Positions 5,677-6,247 of a stretch of 6,247 nt of DNA are shown here, one piece after another. How positions within the stretch are numbered: the stretch's first letter is position 1; every line of letters begins with the position of its first letter. This DNA comes from an uncultured Pseudomonadota bacterium (GTDB taxonomy: Bacteria > Myxococcota > UBA796). The notes under the pieces were generated by a model. It saw only the letters and a list, made by a program, of their open reading frames with translations, did no database searches and was not told the origin of the DNA. The stretch is from NCBI GenBank assembly GCA_913040875.1, contig CAJWHX010000213.1, positions 1 to 6,247 on the forward strand, given 5' to 3'. The position numbers and the translations under genes were made by a program.

Positions 5677-6247
5677 ATGACCCGAATATTTCGACCCAGC
5701 GGACTATTGTTATTGATATTGGGGCTCAGTGTAGTGTCCAATCCTGTAGATGCACGCCGCTCAAAGAAACCCCAGCACACAATTGAAGAGCGCATGGAAG
5801 TTTTCGCCGAGGTCTTTGCCGCCATCGAAAATGGTGACCAAAATCTCGCTGCAGACAAATTGATTGAGTTGATTCAAAATCCAGATCATGAATATTATCA
5901 TGTCGATGCCTATGCTCAGTTGGGTGGCATTCTTGAGAAACTGGGACTCCGATATTCATCCCTCCTTGCTTATGAAGCGGGATTACAAATTGATGCCACA
6001 CGCATTCCGTCGATCGCTGAAAGTTCGATCGCACTTGTAGACTCAATCGGAGATACAGGCGTATTGGAATCTATCTTTGCCAGCAATTTGAATCTGGAAG
6101 TCTCTCCAGAAACACGTTCAAGGATGGCCTATCTAGCCGCTCGTTCAGCCTTTGCTAAGGGCGACATCGGACCGGCTCAGGGAATCTTAATGATGGTGAA
6201 GCCTACAGATCCAGATTTTCCAGAAGCCCAAAACCTACTCGGCGTCA
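5677..6247 (+). CDS. Exported TPR-like repeat protein, 3' truncated by window edge
   Basis: 190 residues are visible from the ATG at 5677; the frame is open at the window end. The ATG lies one base after the TAA of the beta-barrel gene (TAATATG), with AAGGAAGG at 5664-5671, pointing to translational coupling. The N-terminus is a Sec signal peptide (R3, R6, hydrophobic 9-21, cleavage predicted after VDA at 26, then RRSKK). There is no lipobox, so it is probably a soluble periplasmic protein. A TPR-like helix pair spans about 75-108 (DAYAQLGGILEKLGL, then LLAYEAGLQID, with G, A and Y at TPR consensus sites). A second begins at about 149 (MAYLAARSAFAKGDIGPAQGIL). An earlier helix pair at about 36-67 may be a divergent repeat. 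TPR proteins scaffold complexes, and coupling to a barrel suggests it works with that barrel in the periplasm. The specific function is unknown. Confidence 0.82.
   Translation, partial: MTRIFRPSGLLLLILGLSVVSNPVDARRSKKPQHTIEERMEVFAEVFAAIENGDQNLAADKLIELIQNPDHEYYHVDAYAQLGGILEKLGLRYSSLLAYEAGLQIDATRIPSIAESSIALVDSIGDTGVLESIFASNLNLEVSPETRSRMAYLAARSAFAKGDIGPAQGILMMVKPTDPDFPEAQNLLGV

Noticed and set aside
5726..6046. Reverse-strand frame of 106 codons opposite the TPR gene
   Set aside because: The forward frame has a signal peptide, TPR pattern, ribosome site and coupling to the barrel gene; the reverse translation resembles no protein family I know.

Overview
The window (6247 bp, moderate GC by eye, dense protein coding, no RNA genes, CRISPR arrays or insertion sequences seen) looks like chromosomal DNA of a Myxococcota-like or other former 'deltaproteobacterial' lineage. 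The reasons are an outer-membrane beta-barrel of the type common in gliding myxobacteria, two PilZ proteins of the short myxobacterial paralogous type, a von Willebrand factor A (VWA) lipoprotein and a bactofilin-like beta-helix protein. The base composition is lower in GC than classical Myxococcus, so a less-studied relative is more likely. This taxonomic call is inference from gene families, not a database match.

Layout: (1) 1-851 (+), the 3' part of a GT4-type glycosyltransferase that starts upstream of the window. (2) 934-2667 (+), a 577-residue cytoplasmic protein with a long right-handed beta-helix of about 14 rungs, a very acidic Ser/Asp/Glu tail and a helical C-terminal domain. (3) 3306-2664 (-), a tandem pair of PilZ-domain genes made by duplication. 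The distal copy keeps both c-di-GMP motifs, while the proximal copy has lost the RxxxR arginines. The last PilZ gene ends tail-to-tail with the beta-helix gene, and their stop codons share bases. (4) 3307-3487, a divergent intergenic region with a good sigma70-type promoter to the right and a weaker candidate to the left. (5) 3488-4867 (+), a VWA lipoprotein with an extremely short signal peptide. (6) 4947-5675 (+), an exported outer-membrane beta-barrel. (7) 5677 to the window end (+), an exported TPR-like protein that starts one base after the beta-barrel stop and runs off the window.

How they may work together: the rightmost three genes form an envelope module of a surface or periplasmic VWA lipoprotein, an outer-membrane barrel and a periplasmic TPR scaffold, broadly reminiscent of the barrel-plus-TPR composition of the Myxococcus Glt gliding complex. 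The left half holds cytoplasmic components: a filament-like beta-helix scaffold and c-di-GMP receptor-like PilZ proteins. A link between the two halves is only suggested by proximity.

The most notable items are the beta-helix/acidic-tail/helical-domain architecture and the PilZ pair with asymmetric loss of the ligand motif. No clearly new defence or mobile system is visible.
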